The notes beneath the pieces are model-generated. The model ran no database searches. It worked only from the letters and a program-made list of their open reading frames with translations, and was not told where the DNA came from. The translations under genes and the position numbers were made by a program. DNA of 64,000 bases, from contig BSBN01001750.1 of the NCBI GenBank assembly GCA_027924645.1, positions 1,178,001-1,242,000 on the forward strand. The letters are read 5' to 3'. The DNA comes from Cunninghamia lanceolata (lineage: Eukaryota > Streptophyta > Pinopsida > Cupressales > Cupressaceae). How positions within the stretch are numbered: position 1 is the first letter of the stretch; each line of letters opens with the position of its first letter. Below, in pieces: positions 1 through 11,474 of this stretch.

Positions 1-299
1 AGATACAATGTAGATGAATGAATCTAGATGCTAAGTCCAACTCTACAAGATCTGAAATGCAATTGCAGAAGAATGCGTACCAAAATGCAGAAACTGCTAC
101 TGACTGAAATGCCTGAACTAAACTCAAAAATGAAAAGAAACAAACTAAACTGCAAACAAACTGAAATGCAAATGTTTTTGGTTGATGCAAGATTGCTCTT
201 GAAGCAGGGATGTTCATGCATCAATAAAAATATCTACAAAAAAATAAGGAGACTTAGGTGGATGAGAAGATCGATAGCCTAAACCTATATTAGAAAAGT
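1..299. other. unassigned edge sequence
   Basis: I see no gene or repeat boundary here. The minus strand may continue the decayed gypsy polyprotein that begins at 300, since its reading is Ser/Phe-rich and interrupted by stops, but no motif supports this. Confidence 0.3.
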
Positions 300-1620
300 G
301 TGGTTTAGGTTCTAAGGGAATCCTAATTCCCTATTCTCATCATCCATGACCATTTCTATTATAACCATGTTTATAAATCACTTTAAATCCCACACCATAA
401 TAGTTTTCCAATTTAGTAGGAGGAGGATTGTTGTCACTGGCGTGGTCAAAGTAGGTGGTATAATCACATATTTGAGAAATAGAAGGTATATCTATAGAAA
501 TAGTTATATTAGGCTAATTAGAAGTATGTGATTCTATAAGTAATTTAGGAATGTCAAAATGAACTAGGTGCACCTTACATTCATTGAGATAGGAAGATGT
601 GAAATCTAAGGATCCCCAGTCATCACCGAGATACACATTAGAAGATGAAGCAACCTTTGAAGATATAGAAGTAGTAGCAAGAACTACTAGTGGTGTATTA
701 CCTTTAGTTGAAGAGAATGGTTTGTCTAAAGAACTAGGTTGTGTGGTATGAAAAATAAAAGAATTATTTGATGGAGTAGAGAAAGTGGTATCAACAATTT
801 TATAATATTGAAAAGGATCATTATTAGCCTTTTATCAGAAAGGATTTTCCTCCATAAAGAAACTTTATAGATTGATGCAGGGTAGATTCTTCATCATCAT
901 CTCATTAATTCAAGGCTTGCTAAGGAGAAGATTGTAAGAGAGATTTCCTAGCATGACATGGATTAAAGTGGGGAGGGTAACAAGTCCTAATGAAATAAGC
1001 AATGTAATGGTACCTAAAGGATCCCTTCTAACATTATCAAAACCTTTAATTGATGCTTCAAATAAAGAAATATTATAAGTAGCTACATAGATACATTGTA
1101 AGAAATTGAGGTTACACACATTAAATCTCAAACCATTGTCGATTAAGGTTCACTTAATCTTCATAGAGTTGATACCAACCATAATTAAGAGAGATATTTT
1201 GTCATTGAGTCTCATATGAAGGGAGTTTGAGAGGAAGGAAAGTAATGTCCATTATATAATTGTAAATAGATTCAATCAAAGTAGATATCTTAGATGGTTT
1301 AGCAAAAGGAATAGAAATCTTCTACAAAGCCTACTAAAGTAGCTTATGATAAGAAGCATATATTTGTATGAGGTCCCATAGAGAAATTTTAGCCTAGGTG
1401 TCTTGAATCTACTCTATGATATTGTATTCTTTAGAATTTTTAAGAGGAATGTGAGGAGCATAAGGAAGAATAGGGTCAAAGGGAAGAAGGGAAATAGGCA
1501 TAGGAGCAGTTTGCTAGTTTTGCCTAGTGTTATAAGTGTGACCTACTGCATGGAAGCCGATACGAGGAAGAGTTGTAGATGTAAACATTGGAATAGAGGA
1601 TGGAATACAAATGTTGAAGA
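300..1620 (-). pseudogene. Ty3/gypsy gag-protease remnant with G-patch-like tail
   Basis: Read right to left, three frames pieced together give a recognisable plant Ty3/gypsy order. A linker containing YNTRQ is followed near 1,450-1,300 by a segment with AKISLWDLIQ. The aspartic protease follows, with the active-site motif LIDNG near 1,150 and its C-terminal half at 910-1131 (KGFDNVRRDPLGTI, then SYNLLLSKP where the family usually has YNLLLGRPW). A glycine-rich G-patch-like tail (GLGYRSS) sits near 300-420. The protein would have matured a retrotransposon polyprotein. Many stops and frameshifts show it is dead. No LTR or reverse transcriptase is visible, so it is a fragment. The family call is firm from the protease pattern; the tail assignment is weaker. 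Confidence 0.6.
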
Positions 1621-2059
1621 AATAATATTATCTTTATCACTTACCTACATTGAAATAGAATTTTTTTCCAAAAACTCTATGAGCAACAAGAAGATGGCAT
1701 CAAAGGAACCTTAAAAGGTTTGACCTTTGTTTGAAGGTCCCTTTCATAAATCATTTTGAACATGAGACATTTCATAAAAATTAAAAAATCTTTCATTCGA
1801 AGGTCATGATGGCATCACCTTCAAATGAAGGTCCTTCATTCAAAGGTGTTTTACAATTTTTGGCACCTTGGGCTCAGTTATTGCCCTATCCCACAACTAG
1901 GACACACTATTATGGTATCACCCACTTACAAACCAAATTTTCTTTCCCTTTTTCCTCAAACCCTTCTATCTATGACATATACATTTCCTCTTCAAGCTCC
2001 CATGTAAGAAAGTAGTTTGTACATCCATTTATTGTACTTCAAAATCACAAGTAGTAGCA
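1621..2059. other. unassigned spacer with a small near-palindrome
   Basis: About 440 bases without a supportable gene. The sequence 1700-1850 holds several related AAGGT/ACCTT words, including a near-palindromic 16-mer at 1817-1832 (ACCTTCAAATGAAGGT). No element boundary can be placed. Confidence 0.3.
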
Positions 2060-3620
2060 ATAAAAAGTAGGAATCTAAAGGAAGTCAATTTAGAAATTGG
2101 AGAGAAAATTTCACCCAAATCAACTCTCTTTCTTGGAGTAGCCCTTAGCCACCAGTTTGGGTTTGTACCTCTCTAACTTACCATTTTCTCTGAATTTCTT
2201 CTTAAACACCCACCTACAACCAATGGGCTTCTTTCCATGGGGCAAACTCACAAGATCTCAGATGTCACATTTGTCCAAGCCCATCATCCCCTCTCACATG
2301 GCCTTCATCTCCTCTTGCATGGCCTTCATCTAGTAATCATTTTCATCTAAAGAGAGAGCTTCCTTGGAAGATCTTAGTTCATCATCAATGCAGCTTAAAG
2401 CAAATACACAACAAAAATCTACCGAGCTATACATATCAACTAGATTTTGATGTCTTATTGATCATCTCAAAAATGGAGTAAGGGACTCTAACTATTCTTT
2501 TGCATCCACAACCTGCTCAAAAATCTCACTTGAACCCTCTTCTTCCTCTCCATCCTTTAATCCACCATTTTGTTCTTCAACATGTGCATATTCCTACTTC
2601 TTGACCTTACTCTCAAAATGCACTATTTTCTTTCATTCCTTTTCCTTTTGTTGCATAAAATTTGAAAACACTCTAAGTTCCCTAAAAATCATATTCTTAG
2701 AATAATTCATTTTCAAAGTTGAGGATTCCAAAGCTCAAAACCTTTTACATTCTCATCATAACCAACAAAGATACATTTCTATGCTTTTGGATCAAACTTA
2801 GATCATTTTTCCTTAGGCACATAAACAAAATCCTCATACCCAAATACCCTTAAATGTGAAACAAAAGGTTTGTTACCTATCCGCACTTCATAAGGAGTCT
2901 TTACTACAATCTATTTGAACAAGGAGATTGGTTAATCAACTAACAAGCTATAGCCTCTACCCAAAAGCATTGAACCAACTATGTACCACTTGTCATATTT
3001 TTGGTTCTTTCCATTAAGGTTTGGTTAATCCTCTCTACAACCCCATTTTTCTAAGGTGTATAAGGGGTGGACTTATGTCGAACACTACCTACATCTCTAC
3101 AAAAATCATTAAAATCCATGGAGAAATATTCACCACCATTGTTAGATCTCAACTCCTTTATTTTCTTATCCAACTATTTCTCTACAAGAGCCTTAAAATC
3201 CTTAAATTTGGAGAAAACTTCAAATTTAGAACACAAAAATAAGTCCAAATGTAGATAGAGTAATCATCAATGAATGTAAGATAATAATAATATTTACCTA
3301 TTGAACAAACATCTACTAGACCAAACACATCCAACTCTAGAAATTTACCTATAGCAATATTGTAGGCTTCCTATTTTGGATCATGAACAATTTTGGGACC
3401 ATTCCTCTATCAGGAAATGATGAAAGTTTTTAATAATGAGGAAGCATCATGGTAGAAATTTGGACCATTGGGGTTAACTTTAATTACATCTAAAAAGTAT
3501 TTACTACATATATTTAAAGTAGAACTATTGCCAACTAAAACTTGCTTAACCTAAATGTCCCCATATTTGATCACAACATATAATGGTTGGTACCCTTTAA
3601 TGGCACTTGGAGGAGGTTAC
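2060..3620 (-). pseudogene. Ty1/copia pol remnant (integrase to N-terminal RT)
   Basis: On the minus strand, 3,130-2,990 reads as the end of a copia integrase core. It has RSNNGGEY where the family has RSDNGGEY, so the second catalytic Asp appears as Asn, then TPYTP, a stop, and NGVVERINQT. Around 2,850-2,790 lies the VPKEK-type segment after the integrase. Around 2,240-2,080 comes the start of the reverse transcriptase domain (CKWVFKKKF, then LVAKGYS and FSP). The order and wording match the better-preserved copia element at 20,342-24,331, so this is an older relative. It is full of stops and frameshifts, lacks the catalytic half of RT and RNase H, and shows no LTRs. Confidence 0.7.
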
Positions 3621-3987
3621 TCATGAGATGCAAATAAAAAATTAGATTTATTATCATAAATAGGCTTTAAGGATATTTATGACCTTGTTAGGAGTAACAT
3701 TAGGTGGAACAATTATTTTAGATAAAGCTTTTTGAAAATATTTGTATATGTTTAAAATGAACACATGAGATCCACAAGAGAAATGTTTATTGGAGACCCC
3801 TTAAGTTGGTCAATCAAATTGTTTTCCTAGGCCATCCTTTGATGTGTGTGATTGGCATGGCATGTGTTGGTATGCATATTTTGTCACCTAACTCTATATT
3901 CTTTTGCCCAAACAGATGACAACTAAACCAACAGTTGAATCGATTGCAATGATATTTTGCAATGATTCTCTACTTATTTTACAAGGC
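3621..3987. other. unassigned left flank of element A
   Basis: No supportable gene. It may be the upstream (gag/protease) side of the copia remnant at 2,060-3,620, but no motif survives. Confidence 0.3.
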
Positions 3988-4262
3988 GCGACTGTTGAAC
4001 ACCGGTATATTACGAGGGGGGTGAATCAGTATTCTCTAAAACCACTTAAAAATTTAAACATTCATTTTACATAGCATATTTAATTTGTAGTAAGCAAGGA
4101 AAACATGAAAGCAATCATCAAAACATATAACACATGAACACTAGATTCTTACGTGGAAAACCCAAAAAGGGAAAAACCACAATGAGGATTAGCTCACAAT
4201 AAATTATAATACAACTGATTACAAAAGGTGGACTCACTGTCCAAAAGAGAAGTGCTATACAA

Positions 4263-5174
4263 TGTCCCCTTTTAGGATATTCCTGATTTCTTAACCTGCA
4301 CACAAGAATAACTACTAGAAAGGGACATTATCAATATTAAAGATTAATAAATTAGAATATAGTAATGAAATCAATACATCATAATCATAATCAATAACAA
4401 TGAACAAGAATGTAATGTTATTTGTGCATACATATATTCAATTGTATACTTTAACATACTTAAACGTGTCTTATGCCTCATGATATACTTTGGGAATGTT
4501 GAACATCGAACCTGGTTGTTAATCTAGCCCAATCATCTACCCTAGCGGAGGAGGGGAAAACATTATGTTAAGGTGTTGGATAACTAATCCCCACTGCCAT
4601 GGGCCCAAGAGTTTCATGAATGCCTGTCAATACCACCACTTGGCCCAAAGGTGTCACGAACGCTTGTCGATACCACCATTTGGGAGTCACCCACTGTGTG
4701 AAACATTAATAACAAACTAATCTCCACTGCCATAGGCCCAAGGGTTTCATGCTTGCCTGACAATACCACCACTTGGTCCAAAGGTGTCACAAACACCCGT
4801 CGATACCACGATTTGGGAGTCACCTACCATGTGAGACATTAATAACAAATACCACCCTTCCCTAACAACCCAAACGTCCTCATAGGGGTAGAGGTGAAAG
4901 ATTAAAGACGTGGCAAGTCATGGTCATCCCTCGTATATCATGAGTTAGACCAAGTATAACTGTTTAAAGCATAAACAAACATATAGGTTAGAAATATCAT
5001 ACCAATACATGATTCTTCTCCCTAGATGATTTGAGATGCACAAGTGATCATATGATCACCAATATAATGATTACCTTGATTTCTCACAAGGCTATTACAA
5101 GATTCAGAATTCCTTTTATGCAAGGTTGTTCTATATGTCTTTGTATATTATATTTATGTAGATCTAAATTTTAA

Positions 5175-5247
<73 letters not shown>

Positions 5248-6095
5248 CAGACTTAGATTCCTTCTTAGATTATTGGATATATCTTTATTGTATTCCTTTC
5301 TGCTCAGACTATTCAAAGTATATTTATGTGTATTCGTATTTCTTGCTTGCTACCCCATCGATGAGTCACTATGAACTTATATACCTTTTTAAAGTCTTAC
5401 CATTTCCAACGGTCGTGACTTTTAGATGGTTCGCTATTGATAAACAGCGACTACTTTTAGTTAAGGTTGTTTACTAATCATTGTAGCCTATTAAGACTTA
5501 CCAATATTAATACTTCCTTTTGTTAAGAGTCGATGACTCTTAGTTCTTGTCACCGTTGGCTTTGAATAACCTTTTATTTGGATTAATCTACCCATAGTTT
5601 AATATCTATATTTATACTAATAGTTGTATTTATTATTTATATTTACTTTTATATAATTCTATTTATTTAAACAAACATATTATATATTTATATTAATAAC
5701 CATAATTATATTTATTATTTATAATATCTATAATATTTGATTTATTATTAATTTATAATATTTAATTTATGATATATTTATAATATTTAATTTATATTTA
5801 TTCTTATATAATATAATAATATATATTATAATAATATTTAAATTATTAATATTTATATTTATAATCATATATTGTTATTATATAATATCTAATTTAATAT
5901 TTATATTTATATTAATAATTATATTTGTTATTTATATTTGTTATTTATATTTAATAATATATTTTAAATAAATATATTATATATTATATTTTAATTATAT
6001 TAATTTATAATATGGATTTAGGATATTCATTCATATCTTTAATTTGAATGAATAATACATAATCGATTCAACTATAAATTACTAATATAGGGACA
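4263..6095 (-). repeat. 3' LTR of element J
   Basis: About 1,833 bases, matching 7,663-9,896 except for a 469-bp segment duplicated only in the other copy and for the length of the AT run. It contains two internal ~125-bp repeats (around 4,590-4,690 and 4,720-4,830) built on words such as CACTTGG, GGTGTCACGAACGC and CATTTGGGAGTCACC. A very A+T-rich stretch fills 5,590-6,060. Confidence 0.85.
5178..5245. repeat. (AT)n microsatellite in LTR of J
   Basis: An uninterrupted run of about 34 TA units. The equivalent run in the partner LTR (9,050-9,086) is about half as long, as expected of slippage after insertion. Confidence 0.95.
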
Positions 6096-6096
6096 T

Positions 6097-6114
6097 GATA
6101 GCCCTCCCCACTCA
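6097..6114 (-). other. polypurine tract of element J
   Basis: On the minus strand the bases next to the 3' LTR read GAGTGGGGAGGGCTATC, a purine-rich second-strand primer. This fixes the element's orientation as minus. Confidence 0.65.
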
Positions 6115-6330
6115 AGATTGATTGTCCTTAAGCAATCTCAGATTGGGGTGATCAAGAATTTCCACCTCTTCCCCGTAATGCCACCTACAGGAAGACCCTT
6201 CCATTTAACGAGATATTCAAAAATGACTTTGTTTTCTCAACTTCTTCTCCTGTATGTAAAGATGTACTTGGTTCTAGAATTAACTTTCATTCCTCCTTTT
6301 ACTAGGAGTTTCTTTATTTCCCTCTCGTAT
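6105..6330 (-). pseudogene. chromodomain-like C-terminal tail of a deleted gypsy pol
   Basis: Minus-strand reading just upstream of the polypurine tract contains EYLVKWKGLP, the core strand of chromodomains at the integrase C-terminus of Ty3/gypsy chromoviruses. In intact elements this domain steers integration to modified chromatin. Here it lies only about 100 bases beyond the gag zinc knuckles instead of several kilobases away, so pol has been deleted between them. In-frame stops on both sides show that it is not translated as a clean protein now. Confidence 0.6.
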
Positions 6331-6399
6331 TTCTTCGTTGGATAGGATTTCTATATTGTTTGCTTGACTTCGTTTTTCACATTTATGCCCTGGTTTCCA

Positions 6400-7565
6400 T
6401 TTCTTTTTACATTTGTAGCATGTAAGTTTGTCTCATCTAATTCTTTTTTATGACAAATGTGCCCATGTTTCTAGGGTTCTTTGCATTTGTAACATAAGTT
6501 TTTTTCATCTAATTCCTTTCTATGACAAAGGTGACCATGTTTCCACGGTTCTTTGCATTTGTAACATAAGTTTTTTTCCTTCATTTCATTTTTGGAAGAG
6601 AGGGATTCATGGAATCTTTCTTTCTTGTGGAATGGTTTTGTATAGTCATTTGAAGTTTTGTTATTTATGGAGGAAGCTTCTAGTCGTAAAGTTTTTTCGA
6701 TGGCATCCTCAAGGGATGTTGGGTTAAGGGCACTCACCAACCCTCAAAGTGAGTCTTTCAATCCCTCAACAAATAGATAAGTGAGTCTATCCTCCTCGAC
6801 TCCTAAAACTCTTAATGAAATTTTCTCGAATTTAGTTATGTAATCTTCCACAGTCCCTCATTGTTTTAATTGTGTTAACTCTTTGAAGTCTTGTTGAGGG
6901 TGTTTTTGATCAAATATTTTGATAAACTTTCATGTGAATTCATCATAGGACATTAAGTCTTGGTGTCCTTGTGTGTGGCATCCATGGTGCCACCATTCGT
7001 ATGCTAGTCCTTCTAAATGGAGAGTAGCAAATTGAATAGCATCCTCCTCGATCATTGGACTAAGGGTGAGGTAGGTGTTCATCTTTTGTAGCTAGGCATG
7101 GGCTGTGATTTTATTTGACCCATCAAAATTTGGAAGATTTACTTTGTTCACTTTATGTTTTAGGTCTTTATTTGAGAGCCTCCTTTCCTTTCTAGGTACT
7201 TCCTTGCTCTTGGACTCACTGAAGTCTCTGAAGGATACTACCTTCCTAATTTCAAGGTTTAAGCTTGCGTAGATTGAAGCAATATCTTTGGTGCTCATTA
7301 AGGGTGTATTATTCTCTTCTTCTTATCTTGGTCTAGTTTCCTTGGATAGGAACGGAGGTTTGGGTACTCCCAATGTAAATGATCCATGATTATCTCCTGA
7401 ATGATTTGAGCTTATGTCTCTTCCATTTGAGGGATTGACCTTAAGATTACTAATGGCATCTCTAATGTTTTGCATAGCTTGGAGAATTCTTTCATTCTGG
7501 TCCATTAGTGCCTTTGTTGTCATCTCCATAAAAGATTTCATATCATTTTCCATTTGTCCTTCCAT
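6400..7565 (-). pseudogene. chromovirus gag (capsid-like domain plus two zinc knuckles)
   Basis: Starting at 7,565, an N-terminal helical segment (METTTKALMDQNERIL-type) leads into a Retrotrans_gag domain at about 7,190-6,740. Recognisable pieces are LPNFDGSNKITAHA, EGLAYEWWHHG, the IFDQKHPQQDFKELTQLKQ-like helix and VEGLKDSL. Two near-identical zinc knuckles follow (CYKCKEPWKHGHLC, then the same with HIC) at 6,530 and 6,470, separated by a short HRKELDEK linker, so one is a recent internal duplication. Gag would form the virus-like particle. Single in-frame stops near 7,320, 7,090, 6,950 and 6,740 break it. The zinc-knuckle spacing resembles other chromoviruses. Confidence 0.72.
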
Positions 7566-7636
7566 ATTATTGTTGTTGTTGCATGTGGATTTTCTCCTTG
7601 TGTAAGTTTACATTAATTTCTTTCACAGGATGGCAG

Positions 7637-7655
7637 GATGATAGCTTTGATACCT
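7637..7655 (-). other. primer-binding site of element J
   Basis: Minus-strand sequence eight bases inside the 5' LTR reads AGGTATCAAAGCTATCATC, a decayed match to the plant initiator tRNA-Met site TGGTATCAGAGC. Confidence 0.6.
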
Positions 7656-7701
7656 CTTGAAATGTCCCCTTTTAGGATATTCCTTATTTATTAACCTACA
7701 C

Positions 7702-8640
7702 ACAAGAATAACTACTAGAAAGGGACATTAGCAATATTAAAGGTCAATAAATTAGAATATAGTAATGAAATCAATACATCATAATCATAATCAATAACAA
7801 TGAACAAGAATGTAATGTTATTTGTGCGTACATATATTCAATTGTATACTTTAACATACTTATACTTAAACATGTCTTATGCCTCATGATAGACTTTGGG
7901 AATGGCGAACGTCGAGCCTAGTCGTTAATCTAGCCCAATCATCTACCCTAGTGGAGGAGGGGAAAACATTACGTTAAGGTGCTGGATAACTAATCCCCAC
8001 TGCCATGGGCCTAAGGGTTTCATGAAAGCCTGTCAATACCACCACTTGGCCTAAAGGTGTCATGAACACCCGTTGATACCACCATTTGGGAGTCACCTAC
8101 CATGTGAGACATTAATAACAAACTAATCTCCACTGCCATAGGCCCAAGGGTTTCATGCTCACCTGACAATACAAGAATAACTACTAGAAAGGGACATTAG
8201 CAATATTAAAGATCAATAAATTAGAATATAGTAATGAAATCAATACATCATAATCATAATCAATAACAATGAACAAGAATGTAATGTTATTTGTGCGTAC
8301 ATATATTCAATTGTATACTTTAACATACTTATACTTAAACATGTCTTATGCCTCATGATATACTTTGGGAATGGCGAACGTCGAGCCTAGTCATTAATCT
8401 AGCCCAATCATCTACCCTATTGGAGGAGGGGAAAACATTACGTTAAGGTGCTGGATAACTAATCCCCACTGCCATGGGCCTAAGGTTTTCATGAAAGCCC
8501 GTCAATACCACCACTTGGCCTAAAGGTGTCATGAACACCCGTTGATACCACCATTTGGGAGTCACCTACCATGTGAGACATTAATAACAAACTAATCTCC
8601 ACTGCCATAGGCCCAAGGGTTTCATGCTCACCTGACAATA
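7702..8640. repeat. 469-bp tandem duplication inside LTR
   Basis: Two head-to-tail copies of about 469 bases, differing by only a few substitutions (for example CATGATAGAC versus CATGATATAC). Confidence 0.88.
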
Positions 8641-9045
8641 CGACCAATTGGCCCAAAGGTGTCACGAACGCCCGTCGATACCACCATTTGGGAGTCACCT
8701 ACTGTGTGAGACATTAATAACAAATATGACCCTTCCCTAACAACCCAAACATCCTCATAGGGGCAAAGGTGAAATATTAAAGACATGGCAAGTCATGGTC
8801 ATCCCTCATATATCATGAGTTAGACCAAGTATGATTGTTTAAAGCATAGACAAACATATAGGTTTGAAATATCATACCAATACATGATTCTTCTTCCTGG
8901 ATGATTTGAGATGCACAAGTGATCCTATGATCACAAATATAATGATTACCTTGATTTCTCACAAGGCTGCTACAAGATTCAAAATTCCTTTTATACAAGG
9001 TTGTTTTATATGTCTTTGTATATTATATGCAAATCTGAATTTTAA

Positions 9046-9049
<4 letters not shown>

Positions 9050-9086
<37 letters not shown>
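9050..9086. repeat. (AT)n microsatellite in partner LTR of J
   Basis: A pure run of about 18 AT units, at the same place in the LTR as 5,178-5,245. Confidence 0.95.
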
Positions 9087-9088
<2 letters not shown>

Positions 9089-10312
9089 CAGATTTATATT
9101 CCTTCTTAGATTATTGGATATATCTTTTATTGTATTCCTTTTTTCTCAGACTATTTGAAGTATATTGATTTGTATTTGTATTTCTTGCTTGTTGCCCCAT
9201 CGATCAGTCACTATGAATTTATATGCCTTTTTAAAGTCTTACTATTTCCAACGGTCATGACTTTTAGATGGTCCGTTGTTGATAAACAGCGGCTGCGGCT
9301 ACTTTTAGTTAAGGTTGTTTACTAATCATTGTAGCCTATTAAGACTTACCAATATTAATACTTCCTTTTGTTAAGAGTCAATGACTCTTAGTCCTTGTCA
9401 CCGCTAGCTTTGAAAAGCCTTTTATTTGGATTAATCTACCCATAGTTTAATATCTATATTTATACTAATAATTGTATTTATTATTTATATTTACTTTTAT
9501 ATAATTCTATTTATTTAAACAAACATGTTATATATTTATATTAATAACTATAATTATATTTATTATTTATAATATCTATAATATTTGATTTATTATTAAT
9601 TTATAATATTTAATTTATATTTATTCTTATATATTATAATAATATTTAAATTATTAATATTTATATTTATAATCATATATTGTTATTATATAACATCTAA
9701 TTTAATATTTATATTTATATTAATAATTATATTTGGTATTTATATTTAATAATATATTTTAAATATATATATTATATATTATATTTTATATTTTAATTAT
9801 ATTAATTTATAATATGGATTTAGGTTATCATTCATATCTTTAATTTGAATGAATAATACATAATCAATTCAACTATAAATTACTAATATAGGGACATGAC
9901 ATGCTCACTGCTAAGGACTCACTGTCCTGAATAGAAAGAGATAGAAGAAGGGGTGGCTCACTGCCAACTATGAAATGCCAGTAATGCATCTAACTTATGC
10001 AGAAGATACAATTCCACTGAAGCTCAGAATACTGACTTAACACACTTCATCTTCACCACAGTCTTATCTTATCCTTCTTTGCATCATATTTCACTCACAC
10101 ATACACACACTTAGTTCTTTCACACCCACACCACACTTCACACAAGAAATCAATCTTGTTTATATATCGCATTCAAGAAAAACATCAACCAGGTCAGCAT
10201 GATAGTGTGTTGTGTGACTCCTTGACTTGTCAGCCAAAAACTCAACCCTATACACTTTGCGAAGAGAACCAAAGCGTGTAGCACATTCAGATAGGTCGGC
10301 ATAGCCTATATT

Positions 10313-11474
10313 TGATGCAGAGCCAAAACTCTGTCATGCAAACTGATCGATGAGAGGGTGGTCCATGTCTTGGTGATCTTCTCTTCATCGGCCAAACATT
10401 CCCCGTCAGCCACTTTACCCTTTATCTTTCTGACATTCAACTCTCCCTGATGTATGTCTTCAACTTTGTATCTACCAAGAGATACATTCTTCAATGTACA
10501 TTCGCAATGTACATTCGCAACATGCATTTTGAATATGCATTTAGTGGGACCAAACGTTGACTTCCTTTGTATGCCGATACACTATCGGTCAGACTTCCCA
10601 GATCGGAAGCTTTCAACTTTCTCACTCCGACAAATTTTGTCACCCCGATGCAGAACTTAACCATTCACAAGATACTTTTGTGACATAAACATGAACATAC
10701 AACTGTGAGCTACACATGAAATGAACCCAACATACATTAGCGATATACACACAGAATGTATACCTGGCGAAACAACATGAATCTTCGCCGATCTGAACCT
10801 CTGCAAACCCTGTAGCTCCACAGACCCATTTCTCCAACAATCTAGTACATGACAAATGCTAGGGTCTATCAATGCATCTTGTACGTGATCCTGCAAACAC
10901 AAACGAACAAAACAAAAATGAACTGTACAACCATTCCACCGATTTCAAAGAAATCTAACCGGTGGAATGGATTAAGAATCCATCTCAGCCACAAAATAGT
11001 AAATCAATTGCACAAAGAAAACCTAAGAAATTGAATGACAGAAAGATACACAGAACAGGACTTTATTTATTATGCCTTTCAAAAATGTGCATACACAGAT
11101 GCTCTGTTTCACAATTGCAATTCGCACTCTCTCAGATCTTCCTAACCTCAACTACAACTAATTACATTCGATGATCTTGGGCATTTATCTACTCACCCTT
11201 AGTAGTACTGAATTGACTCCAAGCGGCTGGGAGATCTAACAACCTCCAACTGCCTAACAACCTCCTAACTGTCTAACAACCCTCGTGATTACAGATCGAC
11301 AAGTGTCCTTGGGACTTACAACATAAACCTAGATACAAACTAAAATGACATGCATTGGTCAAATAGACTTTATTACATGAATGGTCTTATAGGACCTTAT
11401 TGGAAACAGCAAAATGAACGTTAAACAGTTAAATGCCTCATGGAGGCCACTGTGGATTGGGTGCTCCTACACCA
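10313..11474 (-). repeat. 3' LTR of element C
   Basis: 1,162 bases. It lacks most of a ~300-base block of short repeats present in the partner LTR (13,895-14,255), keeping only the motifs around 10,490-10,545. The minus strand just inside (11,475-11,490) reads GTGGTGGGGTGTA, a polypurine-like tract. Confidence 0.85.

Larger units (their letters stand above)
4263..9896 (-). mobile_element. element J: chromovirus derivative, gag plus chromodomain only
   Basis: Two long LTRs (4,263-6,095 and 7,663-9,896), beginning TGTCCC and ending GGGACA, enclose a 1.57-kb interior. On the minus strand the interior reads primer site, gag, chromodomain-like tail, polypurine tract. The whole enzymatic middle of pol (protease, RT, RNase H, integrase core) is missing. 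It is inserted in the 3' LTR of element A between bases matching 27,376 and 27,377. The flanks TACAA (left) and TGACA (right) are not a clean duplication, so either the target repeat has decayed or the junction carries small changes. Confidence 0.82.
7663..9896 (-). repeat. 5' LTR of element J, with internal tandem duplication
   Basis: About 2,234 bases, 401 longer than its partner. The excess comes from a direct duplication: 7,702-8,170 is repeated at 8,171-8,640, the junction falling between CCTGACAAT and ACAAGAATAACTAC. The partner LTR has one copy, so the duplication arose after insertion or during the last replication. Confidence 0.85.

Noticed and set aside
4614..4823. 69-codon minus-strand ORF, with a near copy at 8,489-8,698
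   Set aside because: Both are parts of the two LTRs of element J and reflect LTR sequence repeats, not a conserved protein.
6428..6727. 99-codon plus-strand ORF rich in Phe, Cys and His
   Set aside because: It is the opposite strand of the duplicated zinc knuckles of element J's gag; the repeated wording comes from that duplication.
4258..9901. Target duplication for element J
   Set aside because: TACAA and TGACA are only partly alike and the neighbouring bases also differ from the partner LTR, so I do not claim a duplication.
10657..10902. 81-codon minus-strand ORF with a near copy at 14,356-14,601
   Set aside because: Paired because they lie in the two LTRs of element C; stop codons and frame differ around them.
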